From contig NZ_JAFBFH010000003.1 in assembly GCF_016909185.1 (NCBI RefSeq), positions 124,001 through 188,000 of the forward strand: 64,000 nt of DNA, given 5' to 3'. The position numbers were made by a program, and so were the translations under genes. Positions 55,060 to 63,399 of this stretch are shown here, piece by piece. The notes beneath the pieces were generated by a model. The model was not told the DNA's origin. It did no database searches and saw only the letters and a list, made by a program, of their open reading frames with translations. Source of the DNA: Siminovitchia thermophila (GTDB lineage Bacteria > Bacillota > Bacilli > Bacillales > Bacillaceae_C). Numbering within the stretch: the stretch's first letter is position 1; every line of letters begins with the position of its first letter.

Positions 55060-56415
55060 TTATTTTTCATTCATGATCGGATACAGATCAAGAAACTTCG
55101 TATTGAAGTCACCGCTCACAAACGCTTCGTTTTCCAAAAGCTTTAAATGGAACGGAATGGTCGTATGAACACCTTCAATGACAAACTCTTCCAACGCCCT
55201 TTTCATTCTCGCGATGGCTTCTTCCCGGGTGGCTCCGTAAGAGATCACCTTTGCAATCATGGAATCGTAGTAAGGGGGGATCGTATAGCCCGGATATACT
55301 CCGGAATCCACCCGGACACCCATACCACCTGGAGGTAAATACATGTCAATTGTACCTGCTGAGGGCATGAAGTTTTTTTCCGGATTTTCCGCGTTAATTC
55401 GGCACTCTATCGACCACCCTTTCAACGCCACTTCTTCCTGGGTAAGCGACAGCTCATGATTGGCCGCCACATTGATTTGTTCCTTAATTAAATCAACACC
55501 CGTTACCATTTCCGTGACAGGATGCTCAACCTGTATTCTTGTATTCATTTCCATAAAGTAAAATGTATTTTCCCTATGGTCAAAAATAAACTCCACTGTT
55601 CCCGCTCCGGAATAATCAACTGCTTTTGCGGCATTGATGGCAGCCTGCCCCATCTTTTCCCTCAATTCCTGATTGAGTGCGGGGGACGGCGTTTCTTCCA
55701 GCAGCTTTTGCAGCCTGCGCTGGATTGTACAATCCCTTTCTCCCAAATGGATCACATTTCCATGATTATCAGCCATGATTTGTATTTCTACATGCCGGAA
55801 ATCGGTGATATATTTTTCAATATAGACTCCTGGATTTCCAAAAGCAGTTAACGCCTCGCGTTGGGTGACTTCCATTCCCTTGATCAATTCTTCTTCGCTG
55901 TGCGCGGGCCTGATTCCTTTTCCGCCTCCGCCAGCTGTAGCCTTAATGATAACCGGGTAGCCAATTTGTTCTGCGATCTTGATCGCCTCTTCCGTGCTTT
56001 CCACAATACCTTCAGATCCGGGAACAATCGGGACGCCTGCTTCTTTCATTGTCGCGCGGGCCACATCTTTTGTTCCCATTTTTGAAATAGCTTCCGGGCT
56101 CGGGCCGATAAAAGTGATATTGCATTCACGGCATAGTTCAGCGAAGTCTGCGTTTTCCGCCAGAAATCCGTAACCGGGATGAATGGCGTCACAGCCCGTC
56201 AGTTTAGCGACACTCACCACATTTGCCGAGTTCAAGTAACTGTCTTTGGACGCCTTCGGACCAATACAATAAGCCTCATCCGCCAATTGTACATGCAATG
56301 CCTCTTTATCCGCTTCCGAGTAAACCGCTACCGTTTCTATCCCCATTTCCATACAGGCACGGATGACACGGACAGCAATTTCTCCCCTGTTGGCAATTAA
56401 TACTTTCTTTATCAT
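55060..56415 (-). CDS. accC: Acetyl-CoA carboxylase, biotin carboxylase subunit
   Basis: This 451-residue ATP-grasp enzyme carboxylates biotin on AccB. An N-terminal domain ([18 protein letters not shown]), the glycine-rich ATP loop [12 protein letters not shown] near 159-170, catalytic acids in [19 protein letters not shown] (near 288-306) and a C-terminal domain are present. The ATG lies behind AAGGAGCG, 12 bases after accB. As no separate propionyl-CoA carboxylase alpha chain is in the window, it may also serve PccB, but this is an inference. Confidence 0.95.
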   Translation of the reverse strand: MIKKVLIANRGEIAVRVIRACMEMGIETVAVYSEADKEALHVQLADEAYCIGPKASKDSYLNSANVVSVAKLTGCDAIHPGYGFLAENADFAELCRECNITFIGPSPEAISKMGTKDVARATMKEAGVPIVPGSEGIVESTEEAIKIAEQIGYPVIIKATAGGGGKGIRPAHSEEELIKGMEVTQREALTAFGNPGVYIEKYITDFRHVEIQIMADNHGNVIHLGERDCTIQRRLQKLLEETPSPALNQELREKMGQAAINAAKAVDYSGAGTVEFIFDHRENTFYFMEMNTRIQVEHPVTEMVTGVDLIKEQINVAANHELSLTQEEVALKGWSIECRINAENPEKNFMPSAGTIDMYLPPGGMGVRVDSGVYPGYTIPPYYDSMIAKVISYGATREEAIARMKRALEEFVIEGVHTTIPFHLKLLENEAFVSGDFNTKFLDLYPIMNEK

Positions 56416-56427
56416 TTCATTCGCTCC

Positions 56428-56946
56428 TTACCTAGGCTTCACTAAAAACAATGGTTGGCCGTATTCTACGAGTTCACCATCTTTCACTAATATTTGTACA
56501 ATTTCCCCTTCGACTTCTGCTTCAATTTCGTTGAAGAGTTTCATCGCTTCAACGATGCAGACAACGGTATTTTCATTTACACTGGATCCCACTTTTACGT
56601 AAGGTTCACTGTCAGGTGAAGGAGCCTGGTAAAACGTTCCGACCATTGGAGAAGTAATTTTATGTAAGTTGCTCTCATCGTCGGCTTCCTGAGCAGTAGC
56701 TGGCTGCACCGAGTCGGCTTCTGTTTGTGTCTGTACAGGTGCAGGCTGCACAGGTGGCGCTTCACTTGGAATAATCTGCTGTTCTGGAAGCGGTTGGACT
56801 GGTGCCTGGGATTGTGCCTCTTGTACAGTTTTATAGCCTTTTTTCTTCAACTTGATTTTTGAACCGTCATGTTCATAAACAAACTCGTCAATATCCGATT
56901 GATTTACTAACTTAATGATTTCACGTATTTCCTGTACCTTCAACAT
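56428..56946 (-). CDS. accB: Acetyl-CoA carboxylase, biotin carboxyl carrier protein
   Basis: This 172-residue protein ends in a biotinyl domain with the biotinylation motif VEAMKLFNE (Lys136). Before it lies a long Pro/Gln/Ala-rich flexible linker (about 42-95). The N-terminal part ([20 protein letters not shown]) is family typical. The ATG at 56946 sits behind GAAGGAG. First gene of the accB-accC-yqhY unit, directly behind spoIIIAH. Confidence 0.94.
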   Translation of the reverse strand: MLKVQEIREIIKLVNQSDIDEFVYEHDGSKIKLKKKGYKTVQEAQSQAPVQPLPEQQIIPSEAPPVQPAPVQTQTEADSVQPATAQEADDESNLHKITSPMVGTFYQAPSPDSEPYVKVGSSVNENTVVCIVEAMKLFNEIEAEVEGEIVQILVKDGELVEYGQPLFLVKPR

Positions 56947-57065
56947 GTACGACACTCCTTCAAAGTTATGGATAGCTCTTAATATCATAATATAACAGGT
57001 GCCATAAATTCAATGAAAGACAGAAAGAAGCCGCGAACTTTTTACTGCGACGAACCAATATGTAT

Positions 57066-57106
57066 GGAAAATAAAAAGACGGACAGGATTGATTCCCTCC
57101 GTCTTT
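57066..57106 (-). terminator. Terminator of the spoIIIA operon
   Basis: Arms AAAGACGGA (57076-57084) and TCCGTCTTT (57098-57106) are followed on the minus strand by TTTTATTTTCC, right behind the spoIIIAH stop. It separates the sporulation operon from accB. Confidence 0.8.
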
Positions 57107-57109
57107 CTA

Positions 57110-57637
57110 TCATTTCGTCTGAAATTCTACTGTGGCCACCGTGTTCGTTCCGAGCTCTTCTCTGACCATTTGTAAAATGCGGGCCGCATCGGCTCGGGAA
57201 TGTTCTTTCGCTTTTACAGTAATTAAAAATTGATCATTTTCTGCTCTGACTAAAGCATCTTCATAACCAAGTGTCTTGATTAAGCTTTCCAAGGTTTTCT
57301 CTTTTGTATCAAGTGCGGTCAGCTCGTTCATTTTTGTCACCAGCTCATTTTTCTCATCTGCAGATAAATCAGGGGATGCCACCTTGTTTGTCAAGTCGGC
57401 TATTTCTTTGCCTCTTTTATCCTGGATGTCAAGCCGGACGGCTTCAAATGCTTCATCCCCCGCCGCTTCAGTAAGTACTTTCATGTCTTGTTTACTCGCT
57501 TCCCCTTTTTCCTCGGTGCTATTTTTAGTGGCGGCGATATCTTCCTTTGCCGGATCGGATGTTACATAATAAACAGACAATACCACTACAAGGCTCAGCA
57601 TCGTCAACAACCAAACTGTTTGTTTTTTCAACAACAT
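57110..57637 (-). CDS. spoIIIAH: Stage III sporulation protein AH
   Basis: This 175-residue protein has one N-terminal membrane helix (about 7-25) and an outward domain of the YscJ/FliF-like ring-building fold (QDKRGKEIADLTNKVASPDL and ALVRAENDQFLITVKAKEHS). It is the mother-cell partner of forespore SpoIIQ in the channel or feeding tube across the spore septum. The gene closes the spoIIIA operon; its start codon abuts the spoIIIAG stop. Confidence 0.92.
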   Translation of the reverse strand: MLLKKQTVWLLTMLSLVVVLSVYYVTSDPAKEDIAATKNSTEEKGEASKQDMKVLTEAAGDEAFEAVRLDIQDKRGKEIADLTNKVASPDLSADEKNELVTKMNELTALDTKEKTLESLIKTLGYEDALVRAENDQFLITVKAKEHSRADAARILQMVREELGTNTVATVEFQTK

Positions 57638-58294
57638 TTACGAATCCCCCTTTGACTTTTTCGGCATGACAGCCACTTTATGGCTTGGGACATCCAGTCC
57701 CCTTGTTACCGCCTCTACAATCCATTTTTTCACTTGCAACTTTTCAGCTCCTCCCGCCACAATCAAAACGCCCTTAATCTCAGGCTTTTTCGTCTCCGAA
57801 ATAAGTGGCACTTCTTTATCACCTTCCCGAATGAGGACAAGTTCGTCTTCGGTTGACTGGTCTTCTACTTTCCTTGTTCCTCCCTCTTTATCTTCCTCTA
57901 CTGTTGTTTGATTTTTCAGTGTCATGTTTTTTTCATAGACATTTTTCTTTGTAGCTTCTATATTGACAAAGACCATGACGTCATGGACTCCGACAATCTC
58001 GTTCAACACTTCCTTCATTTCGTCTTCATACTGTTTTTCCAGTAATTTGATTGTCTCCTCGGCATCTTTAGTGGAGCCGAAAGTTTCTGTATATTTCTCA
58101 TTTGCTTCTTCCTCTTTTAACACGGCTGCCGGCTCATGATTTTTATCAGGTTTTGCGAGATCAGAAATAATCATCAGCGCCACACCGGCCAGAATCAGTA
58201 TGGCCGCATAATAAAACTTATTATTTTTGTTACGGCCATCTTTTTTATTTCCGTCAAATATGTTTTTCAACCAATCAAGAGGACCGTTTTTCAT
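57638..58294 (-). CDS. spoIIIAG: Stage III sporulation protein AG
   Basis: This 218-residue protein has a membrane helix at about 27-46 and a ring-building domain exposed outside the mother-cell membrane; in B. subtilis it forms a large 30-subunit ring. The charged middle (VEEDKEGGTRKVEDQSTEDE) corresponds to the beta-barrel insert. Here it is preceded by spoIIIAF after three bases and followed directly by spoIIIAH. Confidence 0.92.
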   Translation of the reverse strand: MKNGPLDWLKNIFDGNKKDGRNKNNKFYYAAILILAGVALMIISDLAKPDKNHEPAAVLKEEEANEKYTETFGSTKDAEETIKLLEKQYEDEMKEVLNEIVGVHDVMVFVNIEATKKNVYEKNMTLKNQTTVEEDKEGGTRKVEDQSTEDELVLIREGDKEVPLISETKKPEIKGVLIVAGGAEKLQVKKWIVEAVTRGLDVPSHKVAVMPKKSKGDS

Positions 58295-58297
58295 AAA

Positions 58298-58906
58298 TTA
58301 TTGGTTCCTCCCCTCGCCTGCAACTTCTATTTTTTCCGCTGGTACATCCCAATACTGTGACAGCATGGCTATCATGTCTTCTGCTGATTCCGGAAGCCGG
58401 TCTGTCGACTGTTGTTCGAGGTCAACCGTTACTTCCTGTACCTTTTTGATTTCTCCCGTCTTTGTTTCCGGTTCCAGGTGAACCGTAATTTTTTGGATGT
58501 TTTCTGGCATGTCTTCCGCGCCGGGTTTGCTTTTAATATTGATGTTCGTTATGACCATTCCATATCGGTTGATCATCTCCTTCTCTACTAATTCTTTCAT
58601 TTGGACAGCCATTTGCTTTAATATATATGCATCGTTTGATGATTCTATTTCTTTTTTTTTCTCTTCTGTTTTTTCTTGAAGAATGGCCCCGGTTTCATCA
58701 TGAGGATCAAAAAAGGCGGCAATGAGGTCTTCCACATCAGCAGAAAATAGTTTGAAAACAGGAGTTATGACGATCGTTATAAGCAACAGCCCGGTTACGA
58801 GCTTGACATATTTCCTCATGCTCGAGTCAGGCAGAAGCATATCGACGATCATAGCAAGCATGATAAAAATGACGATATTGGTGATCCACTCTGTTAAAAA
58901 TGCCAA
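58298..58906 (-). CDS. spoIIIAF: Stage III sporulation protein AF
   Basis: This 202-residue protein has two N-terminal membrane helices (about 5-24 and 35-55) and an extracytoplasmic domain with ring-building fold. The TTG start at 58906 behind GGAGGGG gives the known length of about 206 residues; a longer frame to 59041 lies inside spoIIIAE and is rejected. Confidence 0.9.
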   Translation of the reverse strand: MAFLTEWITNIVIFIMLAMIVDMLLPDSSMRKYVKLVTGLLLITIVITPVFKLFSADVEDLIAAFFDPHDETGAILQEKTEEKKKEIESSNDAYILKQMAVQMKELVEKEMINRYGMVITNINIKSKPGAEDMPENIQKITVHLEPETKTGEIKKVQEVTVDLEQQSTDRLPESAEDMIAMLSQYWDVPAEKIEVAGEGRNQ

Positions 58907-58919
58907 TGCCGCCCCTCCT

Positions 58920-60107
58920 CTACCGGATAAACATTGTAATGTTGCCGGAAGTGATAACGATGGTGATGCCCAAAAAAAACATGAAGGAGATGATTGCCAG
59001 AGAGGCAAACACGTACAACATGCTTTTGCTGATTGCGTCAAGGCATGAGATTACTGGCCCGTTGCTAATTGGCTGCAGCAACGCCGCGGCCAATTTATAT
59101 ATAAAGACAATCATTAAAATTTTGACTGCCGGAAATGCCGCTATGATCAAAACAATGGCCACTCCGGCAAGACCCACGGCATTTTTTAATAGCAGGCTTG
59201 CTGTTAATACAGTGTCGGCTGCATCTGTAAACATCCTGCCCACAACCGGTATAAAGTTCCCTGTTACAAATTTTGCCGTCCTGATCGCGACCCCGTCTGC
59301 AACCGCTGAAGCTGTTCCTTGCAGGGAAATAACCCCAAGCAGTACAGTCATAAAAATTCCAAGGAGACCGATGCTGATTTTTTTTAACAATCCCGCCAGT
59401 TGTGTAACTTTATATTGCTCATTCAGCGAACTGGCAATCTGCAGAATTAACGCCAACAATAAAAGCGGGAGAACGATATTTTTGACAAGCAAGCCGCTTG
59501 TATTGATTAAAAAAACCAATAATGGATGAAATAAAGCAGATGAAGTGACGCCTCCAGACGAAGCAATTAAACCAAGAACAAGTGGAATCAGCGCAAAAAT
59601 AAATTGAGTCATGGAATCTATCGCCCCAATGGCATAATCGACTGCCACCCGGAAGCTGTTCAAGGCCAATATGATGAGCACCATGAAAATAACAGAGTAG
59701 GCGACTTTTGATACAGCACTTTTTTCAAATGCGTGGTGAAGCGATTGGAGAAACGCGCTAAAAATCGTTAACAATAACAATGTCCCAAGCAGCTTCCCAT
59801 TCATCGTCAGCTCTTGAAACGCAAATGCAACTATCCCCGTGAACCACCCTTTGATCGAAAAGGACTTGTCCCCCTGCAAAAACTCGATAAGGGTTCCCCT
59901 CTGGCTTTCGGGCAAATATCCGCCATATTCGTCCATAATCTGTTCCCAGTGGCTTTTCAAATCATCTAGCCCAAGTGTCTCCATTTGTTCTTTTACGATA
60001 TTTGATAATATATCGTTGCTTTCTGGATCCTCGTCTTGGGCCTGGGAAACGGCTGGTCCCGAAAATAAAAAAATGCAAAAGAAAGAAATCAGTAGTGTTC
60101 GCCGCAT
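58920..60107 (-). CDS. spoIIIAE: Stage III sporulation protein AE
   Basis: This 395-residue polytopic membrane protein has an N-terminal signal-like helix (LLISFFCIFLFSGPAVSQA) and about seven to eight further helices in the second half. It is the largest membrane component of the SpoIIIA channel, distantly related to export gate proteins. The ATG at 60107 is six bases from GGGGTG; a GTG three codons upstream is less likely. Confidence 0.92.
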   Translation of the reverse strand: MRRTLLISFFCIFLFSGPAVSQAQDEDPESNDILSNIVKEQMETLGLDDLKSHWEQIMDEYGGYLPESQRGTLIEFLQGDKSFSIKGWFTGIVAFAFQELTMNGKLLGTLLLLTIFSAFLQSLHHAFEKSAVSKVAYSVIFMVLIILALNSFRVAVDYAIGAIDSMTQFIFALIPLVLGLIASSGGVTSSALFHPLLVFLINTSGLLVKNIVLPLLLLALILQIASSLNEQYKVTQLAGLLKKISIGLLGIFMTVLLGVISLQGTASAVADGVAIRTAKFVTGNFIPVVGRMFTDAADTVLTASLLLKNAVGLAGVAIVLIIAAFPAVKILMIVFIYKLAAALLQPISNGPVISCLDAISKSMLYVFASLAIISFMFFLGITIVITSGNITMFIR

Positions 60108-60134
60108 CCTTTTCACCCCGATTGGAACAGATTT

Positions 60135-60521
60135 TTATCTGACTGGCAATAAGTTGATCACAGTGTCTATTAATACAGTCAAAATGGGTACGGCCATCGC
60201 CAATATGAGGATTTTTCCGGCAAGTTCCACCTTCGCTGCCATGGCTCCCATTCCGGCGTCCTTGCTAATATGGGCGGCAAATTCGGCTAAATACGCAATG
60301 CCGATAATTTTTAAGATTGTTTTGACATAAACGGTATTGACGTTTGCGCTGGCAGCCAAATGTTCAATCAGCATAATAATGTTGTAGATTTGGTCTGCCA
60401 AATATAAAAAGATAGAACAGCCCGTAAACAGGATCAGCAGAAAAGCGAAAGTGGGCTTCTGTTCTTTAATAATCAAGGCAAGAAAAGTAGCAATCAGGGC
60501 GAGGCCAGCTATTTGCAGCAT
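60135..60521 (-). CDS. spoIIIAD: Stage III sporulation protein AD
   Basis: This 128-residue membrane protein has four helices (about 3-18, 25-44, 60-85, 100-122). Together with AC it resembles small export gate proteins (FliQ-like). Located between spoIIIAC and spoIIIAE in the usual order. Confidence 0.92.
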   Translation of the reverse strand: MLQIAGLALIATFLALIIKEQKPTFAFLLILFTGCSIFLYLADQIYNIIMLIEHLAASANVNTVYVKTILKIIGIAYLAEFAAHISKDAGMGAMAAKVELAGKILILAMAVPILTVLIDTVINLLPVR

Positions 60522-60542
60522 TGCGATGGCTTTCCCCTCCCA

Positions 60543-60746
60543 TCATTGAAATAAAAACACTGATCTTATTTTTTGAAAAAGCCCGTCAACAATCGTTACA
60601 ACCATAAACAAAATGTAGATGAAACCGAATAAGGTCACCCATTGCGCATACTCCTTTTTCCCTACCTGATCCAGAATGGTGTGCAGAAAAGCAACGACAA
60701 TGCCAACGCCCGCTATTTTAAAAATAACATCCACCTCAATGCCCAT
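60543..60746 (-). CDS. spoIIIAC: Stage III sporulation protein AC
   Basis: This 67-residue protein has two membrane helices (about 5-25 and 35-57) and matches the known length. The ATG at 60746 lies just behind GGAGGAG. Confidence 0.92.
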   Translation of the reverse strand: MGIEVDVIFKIAGVGIVVAFLHTILDQVGKKEYAQWVTLFGFIYILFMVVTIVDGLFQKIRSVFLFQ

Positions 60747-60761
60747 TACATCTCCTCCCAC

Positions 60762-61277
60762 TTACAAAAGCAAAATAATGAATAGCAGGCCCGACAAAAA
60801 ACCGAGACTCTTCATTAATTTTTCATATTGCTTTTGTTTTTCACGAGCATCCGACTCTTCCCTTTCCAGATGGGTCAGAGTAAGAAGTATATGTTTTTGC
60901 TGAGTAAACCGGTCATGTTTTCCGAGATTTTCCCCAAATTGGACGAGTATTTCATATTCACTTTGTTTCAGGTCTGTTTGGTCCCATATTTTATCCAAGC
61001 TTTCCCGCCAGGCGTTTTTTACCATAACCTCAGGTTCTTTCAATTGATCGGAAAAGGTTGTAAAGAAAGTGCCGATAGGGTGGGGGAGCTGCGCTCCCAG
61101 TTTTCTGCTCGCTTCCAGAAGCGGCGTATGATTGTACATGATCTCCGCATCAAGTGCTTGCAAAGATTCCCTGACCATCCGGAGCTGCTTCGTGCGCCTG
61201 ATAAAATGATTGGAAGATTCAATCCCCACCCAAGTTGTCGCACATATAATGAGCACTGCCCCGATCAGTTTAAACAT
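60762..61277 (-). CDS. spoIIIAB: Stage III sporulation protein AB
   Basis: This 171-residue protein has membrane helices at both ends (about 3-20 and 155-170) and a helical, charged middle similar to GspF-type secretion proteins. The ATG at 61277 overlaps the spoIIIAA end by eight bases and gives exactly the B. subtilis length. Confidence 0.92.
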   Translation of the reverse strand: MFKLIGAVLIICATTWVGIESSNHFIRRTKQLRMVRESLQALDAEIMYNHTPLLEASRKLGAQLPHPIGTFFTTFSDQLKEPEVMVKNAWRESLDKIWDQTDLKQSEYEILVQFGENLGKHDRFTQQKHILLTLTHLEREESDAREKQKQYEKLMKSLGFLSGLLFIILLL

Positions 61278-62184
61278 GGACTCCCACTGCCTGTCCATGC
61301 ATGTCTTTGATTGAATACACCTTGCCGGGATCACCTTTGGAAGATAACTCAAGAAATCTTTCAAACACTTGTTGATCAATAATTTCTTTTAATAGCGGTC
61401 TTTTTGTTATATCTTCCAAGTTATTGCCATGCGTCGTCATCATTAAAGTAATACCGGCATTCACAGCTTCCATGATGGCTGTTTTATCCTCCTGTCTGCC
61501 AATTTCATCCACGATCAAAACATCGGGACTGAGCGACCTGATCATCATCATCATTCCTTCAGCTTTTGGACAGGCATCCAGCACATCAATTCGGGGGCCA
61601 AACTGAAGCTGGGGTACTCCCTGTAAACACCCTGCAATTTCCGACCTTTCATCCACGACCCCCGCCTTCATCGCCCGTATCCCCTTTTCAGGACACCCTT
61701 CAGATATGATCCGGGCAATATCTCTCAATAAAGTCGTTTTTCCCGATTGCGGAGGCCCGATAATCATCGTATGCTTCCAATTTCCATCAAATAAAAAAGG
61801 GAGCAACGGATTTGCAGAACCGATTTTTTCTCGCGCTATTCGAATGTTAAAGGAAGACAGATGTCTCAAGGCTTTTACGTGTCCGCTTTCCAAAATGGTT
61901 TTCCCGGCAAGCCCGATCCGGTGTCCGCCTTCAATGGTGACATATCCTCTTTTGAGCTCTTCATCCAATGTATAAAAAGAGTGATTAGCCAGTTTGCTGA
62001 TGAGTTGTTCCGCATCACTCTTGGTAAATAGATATGGGAGAAAATGAGGGATTCCCCTGGATGAAACTTCAATAGGCCGATTCACTCTTAACCGAATTTC
62101 TTCCGTTTCTTCCAAAATACTTTTGGAAAGCCCTTGTAATAAATCTTTCATATGGGTCGGCAAAACACGAAATATGGCATCCAT
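61270..62184 (-). CDS. spoIIIAA: Stage III sporulation protein AA (ATPase)
   Basis: This 304-residue secretion-type ATPase has the Walker A motif GPPQSGKTTLLRDIAR near 142-157, VVDERSEIAG near 174 and Walker B VLIVDEIGRQED near 220. It powers the mother-cell SpoIIIA channel needed for forespore development. The ATG at 62184 is six bases behind AAGGAGG. It is the first gene of the eight-gene operon. Confidence 0.94.
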   Translation of the reverse strand: MDAIFRVLPTHMKDLLQGLSKSILEETEEIRLRVNRPIEVSSRGIPHFLPYLFTKSDAEQLISKLANHSFYTLDEELKRGYVTIEGGHRIGLAGKTILESGHVKALRHLSSFNIRIAREKIGSANPLLPFLFDGNWKHTMIIGPPQSGKTTLLRDIARIISEGCPEKGIRAMKAGVVDERSEIAGCLQGVPQLQFGPRIDVLDACPKAEGMMMMIRSLSPDVLIVDEIGRQEDKTAIMEAVNAGITLMMTTHGNNLEDITKRPLLKEIIDQQVFERFLELSSKGDPGKVYSIKDMHGQAVGVHV

Positions 62185-62214
62185 CCCAATCCTCCTTCTC
62201 CGCCTTTCGCTACT

Positions 62215-62244
62215 AATATGTATTCGCCCAAGCAGTGAATAGAA
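62215..62244 (-). promoter_or_regulatory. Possible sigma-E promoter of the spoIIIA operon
   Basis: TTCTATT (62244-62238) and ATACATATT (62223-62215) are 14 bases apart and roughly resemble sigma-E -35 and -10 boxes. The spoIIIA operon is under sigma-E control in B. subtilis; the match here is weak. Confidence 0.3.
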
Positions 62245-62266
62245 CACTGGACAATAATTAATCGTC

Positions 62267-62305
62267 AAAAAAGCTCCCATTTTTTTATAGCATGGGAGCT
62301 TTTTT
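62267..62305. terminator. Bidirectional terminator between divergent spoIIIAA and aroK
   Basis: Perfect arms AAAAAAGCTCCCAT (62267-62280) and ATGGGAGCTTTTTT (62292-62305). It is unusual because no annotated gene ends here; it may block read-through or antisense transcription between divergent genes. Confidence 0.75.
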
Positions 62306-62416
62306 GTGTATGGATTATAAATATGATTCTTTCGGAAATGCTGTTTAAAGTTCTCTTCCGCTCAGGAATTTTTTATATATTCGACTATGTGGATTGGAGA
62401 CGTTCGCGATCATTCC

Positions 62417-62425
62417 TGATATAAT
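62417..62425 (+). promoter_or_regulatory. Possible extended -10 promoter of aroK
   Basis: TGATATAAT contains a perfect -10 box with a TG extension 37 bases upstream of the aroK start. TTGGAG at 62394 would be too far upstream (20-base spacer). Confidence 0.4.
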
Positions 62426-62461
62426 ACATTTTTAACAACAAATTGAAAAGAGTGTTTAATC

Positions 62462-63010
62462 GTGATAAATAGAGATATGGATATAAGGGAAAAAAGCATC
62501 GTATTGATTGGTTTTATGGGTGTTGGAAAAACAACCGTTGGGCAGCTACTTGCCCAAAAGCTAAACAGGAGCTTAGTTGATATTGACCAGGTGATTGAAA
62601 ACGACTTCGGCATGCCCACGACTGAAATCTTCAACAAATACGGAGAATCAACATTTCGAAAATATGAAAAAGAAACTGTCATTTCTTATTGCAAACAAAA
62701 ATGGAAAATCATCTCGGTCGGAGGAGGCGCTTTTTTAAATGAGGAGGTCAGGAAAGCGTGCCTATCAAACTGCCTTGTTGTTTATCTTGATATACCGTGG
62801 GAAGAGTGGAAAAAAAGGTTGCACATGCTGATTGACTCCCGGCCTGTATTACAAGGTCGCACCTTAGACGAAATACGAAAGCTTTTTGACGAACGCCAAA
62901 AAATTTACGCGACACACCACTTAAAAGTAACAATAGATGCTAAATCAGCCGCAGAAGTGGCGGATGATATCGTTGATTGTTTGCAATCGGCTTGGAAAAT
63001 TCATCCATGA
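62462..63010 (+). CDS. aroK: Shikimate kinase
   Basis: This 182-residue P-loop kinase phosphorylates shikimate in aromatic amino acid synthesis. The Walker A motif is GFMGVGKTT near 17-25, the shikimate-binding acids are in DIDQVIE near 40 and STFRKYEKE near 64, the glycine-rich SVGGGAF lies near 85, and the Arg of the lid is in DSRPVLQGRT near 122. A GTG start at 62462 is used; ATG at 62477 is possible. It stands divergent from spoIIIA and near an aroD-type gene of the same pathway. Confidence 0.92.
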   Translation: MINRDMDIREKSIVLIGFMGVGKTTVGQLLAQKLNRSLVDIDQVIENDFGMPTTEIFNKYGESTFRKYEKETVISYCKQKWKIISVGGGAFLNEEVRKACLSNCLVVYLDIPWEEWKKRLHMLIDSRPVLQGRTLDEIRKLFDERQKIYATHHLKVTIDAKSAAEVADDIVDCLQSAWKIHP

Positions 63011-63098
63011 TTTGGAATTCGACTGGAATTCGTGTGCTTATCATGCCTTAAAATCAAAACTATTTGACATCGTACGCTTGCCCAACAATAAAAAGCGA

Positions 63099-63251
63099 AG
63101 GGCTGGGCCATAACTAAACATGCTGATGGACATAAGTTGAAAGCTGATTGATATTCGTAAAAATGTGAGAATAAAACCGCGTGAAATCAAGGTTTTGAAA
63201 CTTGATTCCATGCGGTTTGTTTCATTTTTACAGGGTTTTGTCCCGGTCCCT
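63099..63251. repeat. Palindromic extragenic element (MITE-like)
   Basis: The ends AGGGCTGGGCCATAAC and GTTTTGTCCCGGTCCCT are imperfect inverted copies. Inside, GTAAAAATG pairs with CATTTTTAC and AAACCGC..AATCAAG with CTTGATT..GCGGTTT, so nearly the whole 150 bases can fold into one long hairpin. A related end, GGCTAGGACACAACTAAA, is at about 33259 and GCTGGGACACG at about 53923. It may also terminate aroK transcripts. Confidence 0.65.
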
Positions 63252-63399
63252 TATTTTTGTGTTGTCCTTTTCTCCTTCCTGATGGAAACATGAAGCTGCC
63301 TTCACCTTGGCCAATATACAGGGTTGCAAACGGGCAATCCATTTATCGACTGCCAAAACTATTTTTACTCAAGCTAAGAACTCCAAATGGGTTAGATTG

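Noticed and set aside
58907-59041. Upstream extension of the spoIIIAF frame
   Set aside because: It reads through the end of spoIIIAE and has a cysteine-rich, non-family sequence; the TTG at 58906 gives the expected length.
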